Shown here: positions 1-8,683 of the stretch, piece after piece
Layout of the letters: every line of letters starts with the position of its first letter
How positions within the stretch are numbered: the first letter of the stretch is position 1
From: Marinifilum sp965230805
GTDB taxonomy: Bacteria > Bacteroidota > Bacteroidia > Bacteroidales > Marinifilaceae
Length of the DNA stretch: 64,000 nt
Assembly: GCF_965230805.1 (NCBI RefSeq)
Contig: NZ_OZ246019.1
Location: forward strand, 4,402,001 to 4,466,000
Direction of reading: 5' to 3'
Program-made: the position numbers and the translations under genes
The notes under the pieces: generated by a model
The model's input: only the letters and a program-made list of their open reading frames with translations
Database searches by the model: none
What the model was told of the DNA's origin: nothing

Positions 1-1
1 C

Positions 2-712
2 GGTGCTTCTCGCGGTATTGGTAAAGCAGTTGCAATAGAGTTTGCAAAACAAGGTTGTAATGTAGCTTTTACTGATTTGTTCTACAACGAACAAGCAATG
101 GAAACAGAAAAAGAAATTGCTTCTTACGGAGTTAAAGCAAAGGGATACGCCTCTGATGCAAGTAACTTTGCAGACACAGATAAAGTAGTTGCGGAAATCG
201 TAAAAGAATTTGGAGCTATCGATATTTTGGTGAACAATGCAGGTATTACTAAGGATACTTTATTAATGCGTATGACCGAAGAGCAATGGGATGCAGTAAT
301 CAATGTGAACTTGAAATCTGTTTTTAACTTTACCAAAGCAGTGCAAAGAACCATGTTGAAACAACGTAGTGGTTCTATTATCAATATGAGTTCGGTAGTT
401 GGTGTAAGCGGTAATGCTGGTCAGGCTAACTATTCAGCTTCAAAAGCCGGTATTATTGGTTTTACAAAGTCTGTTGCTAAAGAGCTAGGATCAAGAGGTA
501 TCCGCTCTAACGCAATTGCTCCAGGTTTTATTATTACTGAAATGACAGGTCAATTACCTGAGGATGTTGTGAAAGAATGGGCTGGTAAAATTCCTTTGAA
601 AAGAGGTGGAACTCCTGAGGAAATTGCACAAACTTGTGTTTATCTGGGATCTGATTTGTCCTCTTACGTTACAGGTCAAACATTGCACGTTTGTGGTGGC
701 ATGAACATGTAA
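2..712 (+). CDS. fabG: 3-oxoacyl-ACP reductase FabG (5' end outside window)
   Basis: The reading frame is open from base 2 and the gene starts before the window; about ten N-terminal residues are missing. It is a classical short-chain dehydrogenase: the cofactor motif GASRGIGKA is at the edge, NNAG follows in ILVNNAGIT, and the catalytic Ser and the Tyr-x3-Lys lie in INMSSVVGVSGNAGQ and NYSASKAG. The C-terminal YVTGQTLHVCGGMNM resembles FabG proteins, which reduce 3-oxoacyl-ACP with NADPH in fatty acid elongation. Another acyl or sugar SDR is possible because the rest of the operon is not visible. A strong terminator follows. Confidence 0.85.
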   Translation, partial: GASRGIGKAVAIEFAKQGCNVAFTDLFYNEQAMETEKEIASYGVKAKGYASDASNFADTDKVVAEIVKEFGAIDILVNNAGITKDTLLMRMTEEQWDAVINVNLKSVFNFTKAVQRTMLKQRSGSIINMSSVVGVSGNAGQANYSASKAGIIGFTKSVAKELGSRGIRSNAIAPGFIITEMTGQLPEDVVKEWAGKIPLKRGGTPEEIAQTCVYLGSDLSSYVTGQTLHVCGGMNM

Positions 713-735
713 AAAATAATGCCTATAAAGATTTG

Positions 736-764
736 AGCCATCTCTTATGAGGTGGCTTTTTTTT
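736..764 (+). terminator. Rho-independent terminator after fabG
   Basis: A 9-bp stem, AGCCATCTC pairing with GAGGTGGCT (one G-T pair), with a TTAT loop, is followed directly by eight T residues. Confidence 0.85.
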
Positions 765-878
765 GCTTGTAACATGCTTCTTGCATTTCACTACATGCTT
801 TCTACAGTTGATGTCAATCGTTTTTTTTCTTATACAGTTTATTCGGAATATTGTATCGTAGGATAAAAAATATAAATC

Positions 879-2342
879 ATGAGAACAAAAAATAAGAACA
901 TGAAAAAACTTTTACATTTTACTTTGGCTTTGGTGGCGGCATTAATGCTCTCCACTATATCATGCAATGCAGGCAATGAAGATTCTGAGATAGAAATTAG
1001 AAATAGCAACAGTTTGCGTGTAGAGAACATTAAAGTATCAACCAATGGAAATATTGAATTTAATGATGATTACACTGATGTAAAAGCAATGTCCGACGAT
1101 GCTTATATCAAAATCAGTATGGTTAGCTTTGGTATGAAACGCAAATTATACATCCATTCAGAGGAGGGAAGAATTCTATACCGCTACATGGAAGGAAGCA
1201 GAGAAGTTGATTTTGAACCAAAGGGCAGAGAATGGATGAAGAAAATGCTTCCGGATATTGTTCGCAGTTCAGGAATGGATCTGGAAAATAGAGTAAATAA
1301 AGTATATAAGAAATCTGGTATTAGCGGATTTTTAAAGGAACTGGAAGAGACAAGAAGTGACTATTACCGATCTAACATGGTAAGATATTTATTAAAAAAT
1401 AACTCACTGAACAAGAACGAGCTTCGCAGTTTAATTCGTGAATTTCCTTATCGCATCAAGTCGGATTACGAGCTTTCTCGGATTTATAAAAAATACAATC
1501 CGATTTTTATTCACGATCCCGAAATATCAGAAGAGTTCTTTAAAAGCTTAGAAGAGTTATCATCTAATTACGAACTTTCGCAAGTATTAAAATCGGTATA
1601 TAGGCAGAATGAACTTAACCTTAATAACTTTAATCGTTTTATTGATGCAATGGACGATATCAGTTCTTCTTACGAAAAATCGAATTTAATAAAAATGGCT
1701 TTGGCCGATAATAAGTTAACCAAAGCACAGTTAGATGTATTATTGGATGAAGTGGAAGAGATTGGCTCTAATTATGAGAAATCTCAAATTATTAAATCAA
1801 TCATTAAAGTAGATGGATTGTCATCATCTAATGCCAATAAAATAATAGAACTTACAGGATCTATAAGTTCCGATTATGAAATGGGTTTAATCATTAACTC
1901 AATGATACATGAAGAGATGCTGAATCAGTCGAATTTGGATGAGTTCATAGATCTTTTGGATAACATTTCATCAGATTACACCTTTAGAAGAATTCTGAAT
2001 CAGTTGATAACATATGATGAATTAGGTGATGATAGATTTGATTTCCTTTTGGATGTATCAGACGAAATATCATCAAGCTACGAACTAAGCAGGTTTTATA
2101 AGGCTCTTGCGATGACTGGAGGTATGACAAAAAAACAACAATTAAAGCTGATCAATAAATCTGGAAACATTTCATCGAACTATGAATTGGCAAATTTTCT
2201 TAAATTGGCTACCATAAAAATGGATATTGAAGATAATGACATCAGAGATGCACTAATTGAGGCTGCACAAGGAATTGAATCAGAATTTGAATATGGCAAG
2301 GTAATGAAAGCCATTTACTCAAAGAACCAGCCAAGTAATTAA
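879..2342 (+). CDS. Lipoprotein with about ten helical SSxYE repeats
   Basis: A predicted exported lipoprotein of 487 residues (480 if translation starts at the second Met, base 900, which gives the better signal peptide MKKLLHFTLALVAALML). The signal ends in a loose Bacteroidota lipobox before a Cys (STISC). After a short N-terminal domain (about residues 45-120) the protein is a tandem array of about ten ~36-residue helical units, each carrying a S-S/D-x-Y-E-x-S-x-x-(L/I)-x-K motif, for example SNYELSQVLKSV and SSYEKSNLIKMA. Repeats like these occur at the C-terminus of some M56-type peptidase or anti-sigma proteins; no enzymatic motif is visible here. It probably acts as a protein-binding scaffold in the cell envelope. 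It stands alone between a terminator and the LytS/LytTR genes. Confidence 0.7.
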   Translation: MRTKNKNMKKLLHFTLALVAALMLSTISCNAGNEDSEIEIRNSNSLRVENIKVSTNGNIEFNDDYTDVKAMSDDAYIKISMVSFGMKRKLYIHSEEGRILYRYMEGSREVDFEPKGREWMKKMLPDIVRSSGMDLENRVNKVYKKSGISGFLKELEETRSDYYRSNMVRYLLKNNSLNKNELRSLIREFPYRIKSDYELSRIYKKYNPIFIHDPEISEEFFKSLEELSSNYELSQVLKSVYRQNELNLNNFNRFIDAMDDISSSYEKSNLIKMALADNKLTKAQLDVLLDEVEEIGSNYEKSQIIKSIIKVDGLSSSNANKIIELTGSISSDYEMGLIINSMIHEEMLNQSNLDEFIDLLDNISSDYTFRRILNQLITYDELGDDRFDFLLDVSDEISSSYELSRFYKALAMTGGMTKKQQLKLINKSGNISSNYELANFLKLATIKMDIEDNDIRDALIEAAQGIESEFEYGKVMKAIYSKNQPSN

Positions 2343-2355
2343 AAAACTTGAATTC

Positions 2356-2384
2356 GATTTATCGGAAGATTCTTCCGATAAATC
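2356..2384 (+). other. Perfect hairpin without T-tract
   Basis: The 12-bp arms GATTTATCGGAA and TTCCGATAAATC are separated by GATTC. No T-run follows, so this is a processing or attenuation hairpin or a weak terminator between the lipoprotein and the sensor kinase genes. Confidence 0.55.
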
Positions 2385-2437
2385 TAATAATAATGATATG
2401 CTTTTGTATCCTAATAAATACAATGCATTGTTTTTAA

Positions 2438-3496
2438 TTGAAAATTCATACACAGGTGAACAAGAACCTCCGTTTTATTACCATCAGTCCTATACTTGGA
2501 ATGCTTTGTTATGTTCTGGCATTTTATAGTTACGAAGGGCAATTACCAGGTCTCGAGTATAAATACACAGGATATCTACCCAGTGCTATATTTGGTTTTT
2601 GGGCAGGAATTTCAGCTCTTTTAATTGGCAAATATTTAAATCAATGGGTTAGTTGGAAACAACGTCATGCAATTCGTTTTCTTATCCAAAGTTCATCTTT
2701 ATATGTTGTTGGATTAATTTTAATTGCCATTTATTCCGAAATGTTTTTGATTTCGCTCCGAGGTGATCTGAGTTACTCTCAATTTTGGTTGATTTACAAT
2801 GATGAAATATTTAAAACTTTATTAATCCTTTTTTTGGTTGTTCTTGTGTATTGCATTGTCGATTTTATGATTTATTCATTTACTCAAATGCGCGAAGAAG
2901 AAATTAAATCAGTTGAAATGATGAATAATCAATTGAATTTGCAATTCGAAGCTTTAAAATCGCAATTGAATCCACATTTTTTATTCAATTCTTTAAATAC
3001 CATTTCGTCTTTATTATACAAGGATAAGGAAGTAGCCGAAAAATTTATCAGAATGTTTGCAGAAAGCTATCGTTTTATATTCAGGCAAAACGATCGTCCT
3101 TTAATACCACTTGAAAAGGAGTTGAATTTTGTAAAATCATATAACTACTTGTTGCAGGTACGATTTCAGCAGGCTTATGAATTGAAAATAAATATCCCTG
3201 AAAATGCCTTGCAAAGCTATGTTCCTCCTCTCTCTGTTCAAATGTTGGTAGAAAATGCAATTAAACACAACTTAATATCGCAAACTTCACCTTTATTAGT
3301 AGATATCGAGGTGGATAACAATTATTTGTGTGTAAAGAATAATATCAACCCTTTAAAAGAACAACCTGAATCCTTTCAAATTGGAATCGAAAACATAAAA
3401 AAACGGTATTCGTTCTTTACCAATAACAGTATTTTGCTTGATAAGAATGAGCACTTTAAAGTGAGTTTGCCATTAATTTCACAGTCGGTAAATTAA
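2438..3496 (+). CDS. LytS/YehU-type sensor histidine kinase
   Basis: Membrane histidine kinase of 352 residues. Four hydrophobic segments occupy roughly residues 12-150, followed by a coiled linker and the His_kinase domain. The phospho-acceptor is H180 in LNPHFLFNSLN and the ATP-binding N-box is VENAIKHN at 271-278; IGIENIKKRY near the end is the glycine region. The family passes phosphate to LytTR-type response regulators, and one lies two genes downstream. The longest frame starts at a TTG (2438); a GTG at 2456 is the alternative, and no in-frame ATG precedes the first membrane helix. The next gene starts 5 bp after the stop, so the three genes are probably one operon. Confidence 0.88.
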   Translation: MKIHTQVNKNLRFITISPILGMLCYVLAFYSYEGQLPGLEYKYTGYLPSAIFGFWAGISALLIGKYLNQWVSWKQRHAIRFLIQSSSLYVVGLILIAIYSEMFLISLRGDLSYSQFWLIYNDEIFKTLLILFLVVLVYCIVDFMIYSFTQMREEEIKSVEMMNNQLNLQFEALKSQLNPHFLFNSLNTISSLLYKDKEVAEKFIRMFAESYRFIFRQNDRPLIPLEKELNFVKSYNYLLQVRFQQAYELKINIPENALQSYVPPLSVQMLVENAIKHNLISQTSPLLVDIEVDNNYLCVKNNINPLKEQPESFQIGIENIKKRYSFFTNNSILLDKNEHFKVSLPLISQSVN

Positions 3497-3501
3497 TTGA
3501 T

Positions 3502-4548
3502 ATGGTATCAATGAAAAGCAATTATTTAAATAATCAATTCTATCGTCTGATAACACCACCTGTGATTGCCATTTTGGTATATCTTTTAATGTTGTTAATT
3601 TTTGATCGTTTGACCGATATTAGCAATAATTTTAGTCCGGAAGAGTTGATGTTTTTAATTTTTGTGACGGCGATCTTATTCGAATCCTACAGGTTTTGGC
3701 TATTAAAGACCGAAAAAAATAAAATGCTGAAAAAAAGTAAACTGATTAAATACACCATTGTTTATTCAGGAAGTTTACTGATTACTGTTGGTTTGGTGTA
3801 TTTTCTTGTTGCCATTTATTTCAGGTTGGTAATCGGAATTAGCGAATTTTCATCAGAATTGATTTCATTTCTAATCATATTTACTTTAGTAGGAATTCTG
3901 TTTCATCTGTTTTATTTAAGTATACAATTCTTAGACAAGCAAAACTCCTTACTGCTGGAAAAAGAAGAAATAAACAGGAAAAATATCGAATTTGAATTGG
4001 AGGTATTCAGGAACAAATTAAATCCGGATTTTTTATATGAGTCTTTAGAAAGTGTGATTAGTATGATTCGAAAAGACAATGTGGAAAAAGCTGAGAAATA
4101 TATCGATCATTTGGCTTTATTCTATAGACGAATTTTAGGCAGTCGATATTCTGAAATTATTACATTAAAGGAAGAAAAGCATAAAATTGATGAGTATTTA
4201 AAACTTAGAAATTACAATTACTCAGGTAATTTGATAGTAAATTGGAATCTGGATGAAATGGAAAATATTAATGTGGTTCCAAATATGATTTTACAGACTT
4301 TGCAATTAATAGAATATAGCCAATTGGTAGATGTAAATAGTAAATTGGAAATAGGGATAAGGCAAAGCGAAAACTACTTGATATTTGAATTTATATCTTC
4401 ACAGAAACTTACTCCACTGCCAAAATTTAAAAATCTTAAAGAAACAATACAAAAGGCACTTGGTTTTTATACAAATTTAAGAATGGAATGGCAACAAATA
4501 GATCATCATATTAGGGTATCTATTCCAAAAATAAGCATAGACGACTAA
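3502..4548 (+). CDS. LytS-like pseudokinase (acceptor His replaced by Asp)
   Basis: A 348-residue membrane protein (345 from the Met at 3511) with the same plan as its upstream neighbour: four hydrophobic segments, a coiled linker and a His_kinase-like region. The key residues are gone: the canonical LNPHFLFNSLN reads LNPDFLYESLE, with Asp at position 176, and the N-box aligns with LQLIEYSQ. The glycine-rich region is also lost. It can hardly autophosphorylate. It is most likely a paralogue of the upstream kinase retained as a regulatory partner, for instance forming heterodimers or sensing a signal. It sits between the active kinase and the LytTR regulator, 5 bp from the former and 21 bp from the latter. 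It is a full-length, undamaged frame, so it does not look like a decaying gene. Confidence 0.8.
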   Translation: MVSMKSNYLNNQFYRLITPPVIAILVYLLMLLIFDRLTDISNNFSPEELMFLIFVTAILFESYRFWLLKTEKNKMLKKSKLIKYTIVYSGSLLITVGLVYFLVAIYFRLVIGISEFSSELISFLIIFTLVGILFHLFYLSIQFLDKQNSLLLEKEEINRKNIEFELEVFRNKLNPDFLYESLESVISMIRKDNVEKAEKYIDHLALFYRRILGSRYSEIITLKEEKHKIDEYLKLRNYNYSGNLIVNWNLDEMENINVVPNMILQTLQLIEYSQLVDVNSKLEIGIRQSENYLIFEFISSQKLTPLPKFKNLKETIQKALGFYTNLRMEWQQIDHHIRVSIPKISIDD

Positions 4549-4569
4549 TCTACAAGAACGACCTAAAAC

Positions 4570-5340
4570 ATGAAAGTTATAATTATTGAAGATGAAATTT
4601 TAGCTGCAGATAAATTAGAGAGACTATTGCATAAATACGATCCGCAGATTAAGGTAATTGATAGATTTGAATCAATTACCGATTCTTCGCTGTGGTTGGG
4701 GAATCCCGAAAATAGTGTTGATTTAATTTTTTTAGACATCCATTTGGTGGATGGCTTGAGTTTCGAAATATTCAATAGGGTTCAGGTTAAAACTCCAATT
4801 ATTTTTACAACTGCTTATAATGAATATGCATTAAATGCATTTAAATTAAATAGTGTAGATTATCTGCTAAAGCCAGTAACTTTTGACAGCTTGTATGATG
4901 CTCTTAAGAAATTTGAGAGTATGAAAGAATCTTTTGGAAACAAATCAATAAAAACCATAGAGGAACTTAGTGCTGCTTTGGCAAATATCCAAAAAGACTA
5001 TAAAACACGTTTTATGGTAAAAGTGGGTGAAAAACTCAAATCGTTTAGAGTGGAGAGTATTGAGCTGTTTTATGCAGAGGGAAGAGATGTATTTATTCTA
5101 TTAAATGATGGAAAAAGATACATTATTGATTATAAAATGGAAGAACTGCAAGAATTGCTCGATCCTTCACAGTTTTATCGCATTAGCCGATCTTTTATTG
5201 TAAATATTAATGCAATTAATGATGTACTTGTGCATTCGAATTCTCGCTTAAAGGTAGTTCTTAATACTGGTTTCGAAAGAGAGTTAATTGTAAGTCGCGA
5301 CAAGGTGGGTAGCTTTAAAAATTGGTTTAGCGGAAGTTAG
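4570..5340 (+). CDS. LytTR-family response regulator
   Basis: A 256-residue regulator with an N-terminal receiver (about 1-120) and a C-terminal LytTR DNA-binding domain (about 150-250). The receiver keeps the acidic pocket (E7, D8), the phospho-acceptor D56 in FLDIHLVDG and K101 in YLLKP. The LytTR domain shows the typical FYAEGRDVFILLNDGK and FYRISRSFIVNINAI stretches. It is the natural output of the upstream LytS kinase. Its stop codon overlaps the stop codon of the convergent membrane-protein gene, so the two transcripts run into each other without an intervening terminator. Confidence 0.92.
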   Translation: MKVIIIEDEILAADKLERLLHKYDPQIKVIDRFESITDSSLWLGNPENSVDLIFLDIHLVDGLSFEIFNRVQVKTPIIFTTAYNEYALNAFKLNSVDYLLKPVTFDSLYDALKKFESMKESFGNKSIKTIEELSAALANIQKDYKTRFMVKVGEKLKSFRVESIELFYAEGRDVFILLNDGKRYIIDYKMEELQELLDPSQFYRISRSFIVNINAINDVLVHSNSRLKVVLNTGFERELIVSRDKVGSFKNWFSGS

Positions 5341-5732
5341 AGCTGTCTGATGATTAAGCGATTTTTCTTGCGAATGATAACTCCTAAAATCCAACCCCAT
5401 ATTAAATAACACATCATATAATATGCTGTACCGGTAAATTGAACTCCTGTTACAATGCCAATTAAAAGCAGTAAAAAGCCAGTTGCACCACCAAGTAATA
5501 TTCCTTTGGTACTATTCAACCCTTTGGTGCTAAAACCAAAAAGAAGAGCTGTAGCAAATAAAGCGAAGAATAAACAGGTCCAATCTATCATGAGTATTTG
5601 CTTGCGAAAACTTGTCCATGGGATAACAAGTTCTTCGGCAAGATAATTTGTAAAAACAAACCCATAAAGTAGGCTGGTTAGTATCAGGCTCGCTACAGCT
5701 CCTCCAATTATAACTCGAACAGAACCTTTCAT
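5337..5732 (-). CDS. Small four-helix membrane protein
   Basis: A 131-residue protein of unknown family with four hydrophobic segments and a positively charged C-terminus (IIRKKNRLIIRQL). A longer frame begins at 5774, but the ATG at 5732 lies one base after the stop codon of the upstream gene (TAA-t-ATG in transcription order), the usual layout for coupled translation, so I chose it. It is the last gene of an operon with the DUF3179 lipoprotein and the outer-membrane protein. I do not recognise a function. Confidence 0.65.
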   Translation of the reverse strand: MKGSVRVIIGGAVASLILTSLLYGFVFTNYLAEELVIPWTSFRKQILMIDWTCLFFALFATALLFGFSTKGLNSTKGILLGGATGFLLLLIGIVTGVQFTGTAYYMMCYLIWGWILGVIIRKKNRLIIRQL

Positions 5733-5733
5733 A

Positions 5734-6882
5734 TTATTTAAATGAATCAAATCGATATGCTTTTGCTTTTTCATTTACAATAACTCCCAAAACTCGTTCT
5801 TTGGGATGCAATCTGTTATCCGTGAAGTTAATAGGGAAATTAACGGTCGAATTGGTAGGGTAATCTCCGTAAGGGTTTCTGTTGTAGCTTCTGTTGTAAC
5901 CAGTATTGTTGGACAATACTTTACCTGCGGTAGTAATTTGATTCCAAGTTTCCAACGTGGTCTCTAGAACAAACATATTCTCGGTTTTAGACGCTTTTAA
6001 ATCGCCCTGCACACAAGTTTGTAACATTTGGCTCCAGTTCGATAAGGTTTTTCTATCATAGGGTACAACATTGCTATTGTAAAGAAAACCCGAAACTCCA
6101 AATGTGGTTGTTTCGCCGTTTATTGTTCTGTTCCAAACGGTTGCTGTGCCTGTTAGCGGACAAAATACCACTGAATAAAAGTTGTTATTTATCTGATCGT
6201 TAACAATTTCGTGCCAATTTAAAACTGCATGTGGATAAGCCCTGTACTCATTGTCGATACAAACACCAATAACAAGAGCTTGCTCTCCAATTGTATTGAT
6301 AAAACTATCGTCTTTAGGCTTTACAAATTTAGGATCTTCGATTGCAGGAATTGCATCGCGCAAAGCTCCAACGTGTACATCTTCTCGGGGTATCAACCAA
6401 TCCTGAGTGCCCGATACACTTGCTCCAAGGTTAGGGACAGACGCCGGGTTATCAAAGATCTCTAGTCCCGGAAAAAAAGTTCCCCACGAAAACCAATAAC
6501 CCATATAAGCATTCATGGGAGTGAGTAGTTTGCCTTGATTAGGGCCATTTACGGCACTTCCAAAAATAGTATATTTGCTGCCTTTGTTATCTTCCATGAT
6601 TACTGGCAATTCTCCACTAATACTGGTGAAAGATAGAGTTTCGCCTTCCAATTCCGTTTTAAAAGCAAGCATAAAATTCCATCCTTCTGATCCGATTACC
6701 ACAAAATCTTCACCTTCGAAATTATCTGTAATAAGATCGATTACATATGAGGACGAATCACCTGAAGGAGAATCATCATCAATATTTCCAAGAGGGTCTG
6801 AAATGATGTCGTCGCTTGAACTGCTGCATGCGAATGTGAACACGAAAAGTAGTGTGCCAATTTTACTTAGTATTGCTTTCAT
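5734..6882 (-). CDS. DUF3179 domain lipoprotein
   Basis: A 382-residue lipoprotein: signal peptide, then the lipobox Cys at 19 in FTFACSSSSDD and an acidic, Ser-rich spacer. The DUF3179 hallmarks are all present: AYPHAVLNWHEIVND, FCPLTGTATVWNR, SGFLYNSNVVPYDR, a DRKT-x-S-x-WSQM motif and a C-terminal KERVLGV segment. The biochemical role of DUF3179 is not established; the conserved His and Cys suggest a metal or redox site, which is inference. It starts 5 bp after the outer-membrane protein gene and is followed within 1 bp by the membrane protein, so the three are co-transcribed. Confidence 0.87.
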   Translation of the reverse strand: MKAILSKIGTLLFVFTFACSSSSDDIISDPLGNIDDDSPSGDSSSYVIDLITDNFEGEDFVVIGSEGWNFMLAFKTELEGETLSFTSISGELPVIMEDNKGSKYTIFGSAVNGPNQGKLLTPMNAYMGYWFSWGTFFPGLEIFDNPASVPNLGASVSGTQDWLIPREDVHVGALRDAIPAIEDPKFVKPKDDSFINTIGEQALVIGVCIDNEYRAYPHAVLNWHEIVNDQINNNFYSVVFCPLTGTATVWNRTINGETTTFGVSGFLYNSNVVPYDRKTLSNWSQMLQTCVQGDLKASKTENMFVLETTLETWNQITTAGKVLSNNTGYNRSYNRNPYGDYPTNSTVNFPINFTDNRLHPKERVLGVIVNEKAKAYRFDSFK

Positions 6883-6887
6883 GTTAT

Positions 6888-7850
6888 TTATTTTAGTTTG
6901 ATTGTATAATTTAATCCGATATTTCCTCTGTAAGAGGTTACCAGTTGAGTACCCACAACATTAGTATGGATCGGAATTTCAAAATTTGCATGTAATTTCA
7001 CTTTTGCAGAGAGTTGGAAGTCGATGTTGGGAACAAGGTACATCCATGTTCCACCAGTATTTGGAAAATCGCTTCCATTGTTTTCATCCTTTTCTGTATG
7101 TCTTAATTTGTATTGAATTCCTGCACCCAATAGCTTATTCCCCAAAATAAAACGATCAGACATGCCAATGTTTAGTACCGTCTCATTTCCGAACCGATAT
7201 TCTTGACCGCCATCATATCTGGCTACTTCAAAACTATATCTATAGCTTAATAAGGAGTGAAGGCTAAGCGTTGGTCGAAACAATCCAAACCGAGAATAAG
7301 AAATTGCTCCAATACCATCCCATGAGCCGGTTCCGGGTTGCAGGTCGGGCGGCAAAAGTAGATTAAACTCCTGATCGCGCTTATATACCGTTCCCGTAGG
7401 AAATTTTGATCCGCCGGCCAATATAATTTCATGCTTGTTGGTTTGGTACAGTGCATATTGACCAAGAAGCACAACATCACCAATGCCATTAGCCGATTGC
7501 CTGGTATTTCTAAAACTTGAGAAAACAGTCTGCTCCTGCCAAACGTATGGGAGAATGGTGCTGATGGTCCACTTTTTTGATATTGGATAACTAAGCCTTA
7601 GCAATGCACTTTGCGTGATTCGTTCGCGATTGGCATCATCCAATTGACTGCTGCCTACATATAGCTTGTCCAGTTTATTAAAGTCGTAAGAAAAATCAAT
7701 GATCAAGGAATTTTCGGCATATGATTTAATGCCCAGACTGCTGGTTAAAGGAGCACCACCTGTACAGCAAGCTTGCGAGAAAACAAGATTGCCCGATATA
7801 AAATGACTCAGTATTACTATGGTAATTAAACTTAGAATGTGCTTTTTCAT
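6888..7850 (-). CDS. Outer-membrane beta-barrel, transporter-like
   Basis: A 320-residue protein with a signal peptide ending near VFSQA and a mature N-terminus containing an unusual CC pair (ACCTGGAPLTSS). The rest is alternating amphipathic strands with aromatic ends and a final strand NIGLNYTIKLK, as in outer-membrane barrels of the MetA-pathway/transporter-like type. First gene of the three-gene minus-strand operon. A perfect palindrome 45-70 bp upstream of the start is a likely operator. The substrate is not evident; the Cys pair next to a DUF3179 gene hints at metal or redox chemistry in the envelope (inference). Confidence 0.7.
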   Translation of the reverse strand: MKKHILSLITIVILSHFISGNLVFSQACCTGGAPLTSSLGIKSYAENSLIIDFSYDFNKLDKLYVGSSQLDDANRERITQSALLRLSYPISKKWTISTILPYVWQEQTVFSSFRNTRQSANGIGDVVLLGQYALYQTNKHEIILAGGSKFPTGTVYKRDQEFNLLLPPDLQPGTGSWDGIGAISYSRFGLFRPTLSLHSLLSYRYSFEVARYDGGQEYRFGNETVLNIGMSDRFILGNKLLGAGIQYKLRHTEKDENNGSDFPNTGGTWMYLVPNIDFQLSAKVKLHANFEIPIHTNVVGTQLVTSYRGNIGLNYTIKLK

Positions 7851-7894
7851 GATGATTTTTGTTTCTAGGACGAAATTACGATGAAGAAGAGGCT

Positions 7895-7920
7895 TAAAAT
7901 GTCAGTAACATGACATTTTA
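7895..7920. promoter_or_regulatory. Crp/Fnr-type palindromic operator
   Basis: Perfect 10-bp arms TAAAATGTCA and TGACATTTTA with a 6-bp spacer. The TGTCA-N6-TGACA core has the geometry of Crp/Fnr-family sites. It lies between the outer-membrane operon and the nickel superoxide dismutase gene, and a Crp/Fnr regulator is encoded 760 bp away. Confidence 0.6.
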
Positions 7921-8022
7921 GCTTTTTACAGGCAAACTATAATACTAAACGATATTTGAATTGTTCGTTAAATAGATTAATTTTAAATAAAATAATTAAA
8001 TCATTTAAATATATTCGTTGTC

Positions 8023-8514
8023 ATGAAAAAAATGTTTAAAACCGCGTGTCTTGGTGCTATTCTTAGTTTGTTTTTATTTGCAGGAAATCAAAAAAGCGCA
8101 TTTGCCCATTGCGAAATACCTTGCGGCATATATGCCGATTCGGTGCGTGTTGCCTTAATGAGCGAGCACATTAGTACCATCGAAAAAAGCATGCAGAAAA
8201 TTGTTGAACTATCAGCAGAAGAAAATGTAAATTACAACCAATTGGTTCGTTGGGTAAACAACAAAGAAGAACATGCAAAAAAGATTCAGGAAATTGCGAC
8301 CCAGTATTTTATGTTCCAGCGTGTAAAGCTTACCTACGATTCTGATCAAATCAAGAAGAATCAGAAATTATTGGCAAAACTTCATGAAATTTGTGTATAT
8401 GCCATGAAGGCAAAACAAACTACTGACTTAAATTACATTAAGAAACTGAACAATGCAGTACACGATTTTTCTCATCTTTATTTTGGGCCGGGAAAACATC
8501 ACCACCATCACTAA
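8023..8514 (+). CDS. sodN: Exported nickel superoxide dismutase with His tail
   Basis: A 163-residue precursor. A Sec signal peptide of 28 residues ends in AFA, and the mature chain would begin HCEIPCGIY. That is the nickel hook: His1, Cys2 and Cys6 bind nickel, with Tyr9 near the active site, matching the family consensus HCxxPCxxY. A free His1 amino group is required, so cleavage exactly after AFA would create the site. The remainder is the expected four-helix bundle (SEHISTIEKSMQKI, EEHAKKIQEIATQYF and others). Signal-peptide maturation replaces the SodX-processed propeptide of classical systems. The last five residues are all His, a plausible nickel-loading tail. It would dismutate superoxide outside the cytoplasm. 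Confidence 0.88.
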   Translation: MKKMFKTACLGAILSLFLFAGNQKSAFAHCEIPCGIYADSVRVALMSEHISTIEKSMQKIVELSAEENVNYNQLVRWVNNKEEHAKKIQEIATQYFMFQRVKLTYDSDQIKKNQKLLAKLHEICVYAMKAKQTTDLNYIKKLNNAVHDFSHLYFGPGKHHHHH

Positions 8515-8540
8515 GTAATAAAACACATCCTTTTCATTAC

Positions 8541-8650
8541 TTATACCAGTATTATTATGAAATAAGTCTTATTCTTTTGTCCTTTAATCATAACTAAGCT
8601 CAAAATTGTCAAAACAATTTAAGACTCATCTCATAATAATACTGGTATTA
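8541..8650. repeat. 110-bp palindromic intergenic element
   Basis: Arms of 31 bp (8541-8571 and 8620-8650), nearly perfect inverted copies that begin TTATACCAGTATTATTATGA on the outside, surround a 48-bp centre with its own small hairpin AAATTG/CAATTT. The outer motif recurs, degenerate, at about 57.2 kb, so this is a dispersed palindromic (REP or MITE-like) element. It separates sodN from the Crp/Fnr gene and could fold in RNA as a processing stem. Confidence 0.75.
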
Positions 8651-8683
8651 AAAGAAGAACTCTAATCAAAATCAAAAAACAGC

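Noticed and set aside
8541..8650. Invertible promoter
   Set aside because: There is no site-specific recombinase nearby and no promoter motif was recognised in the 48-bp centre.
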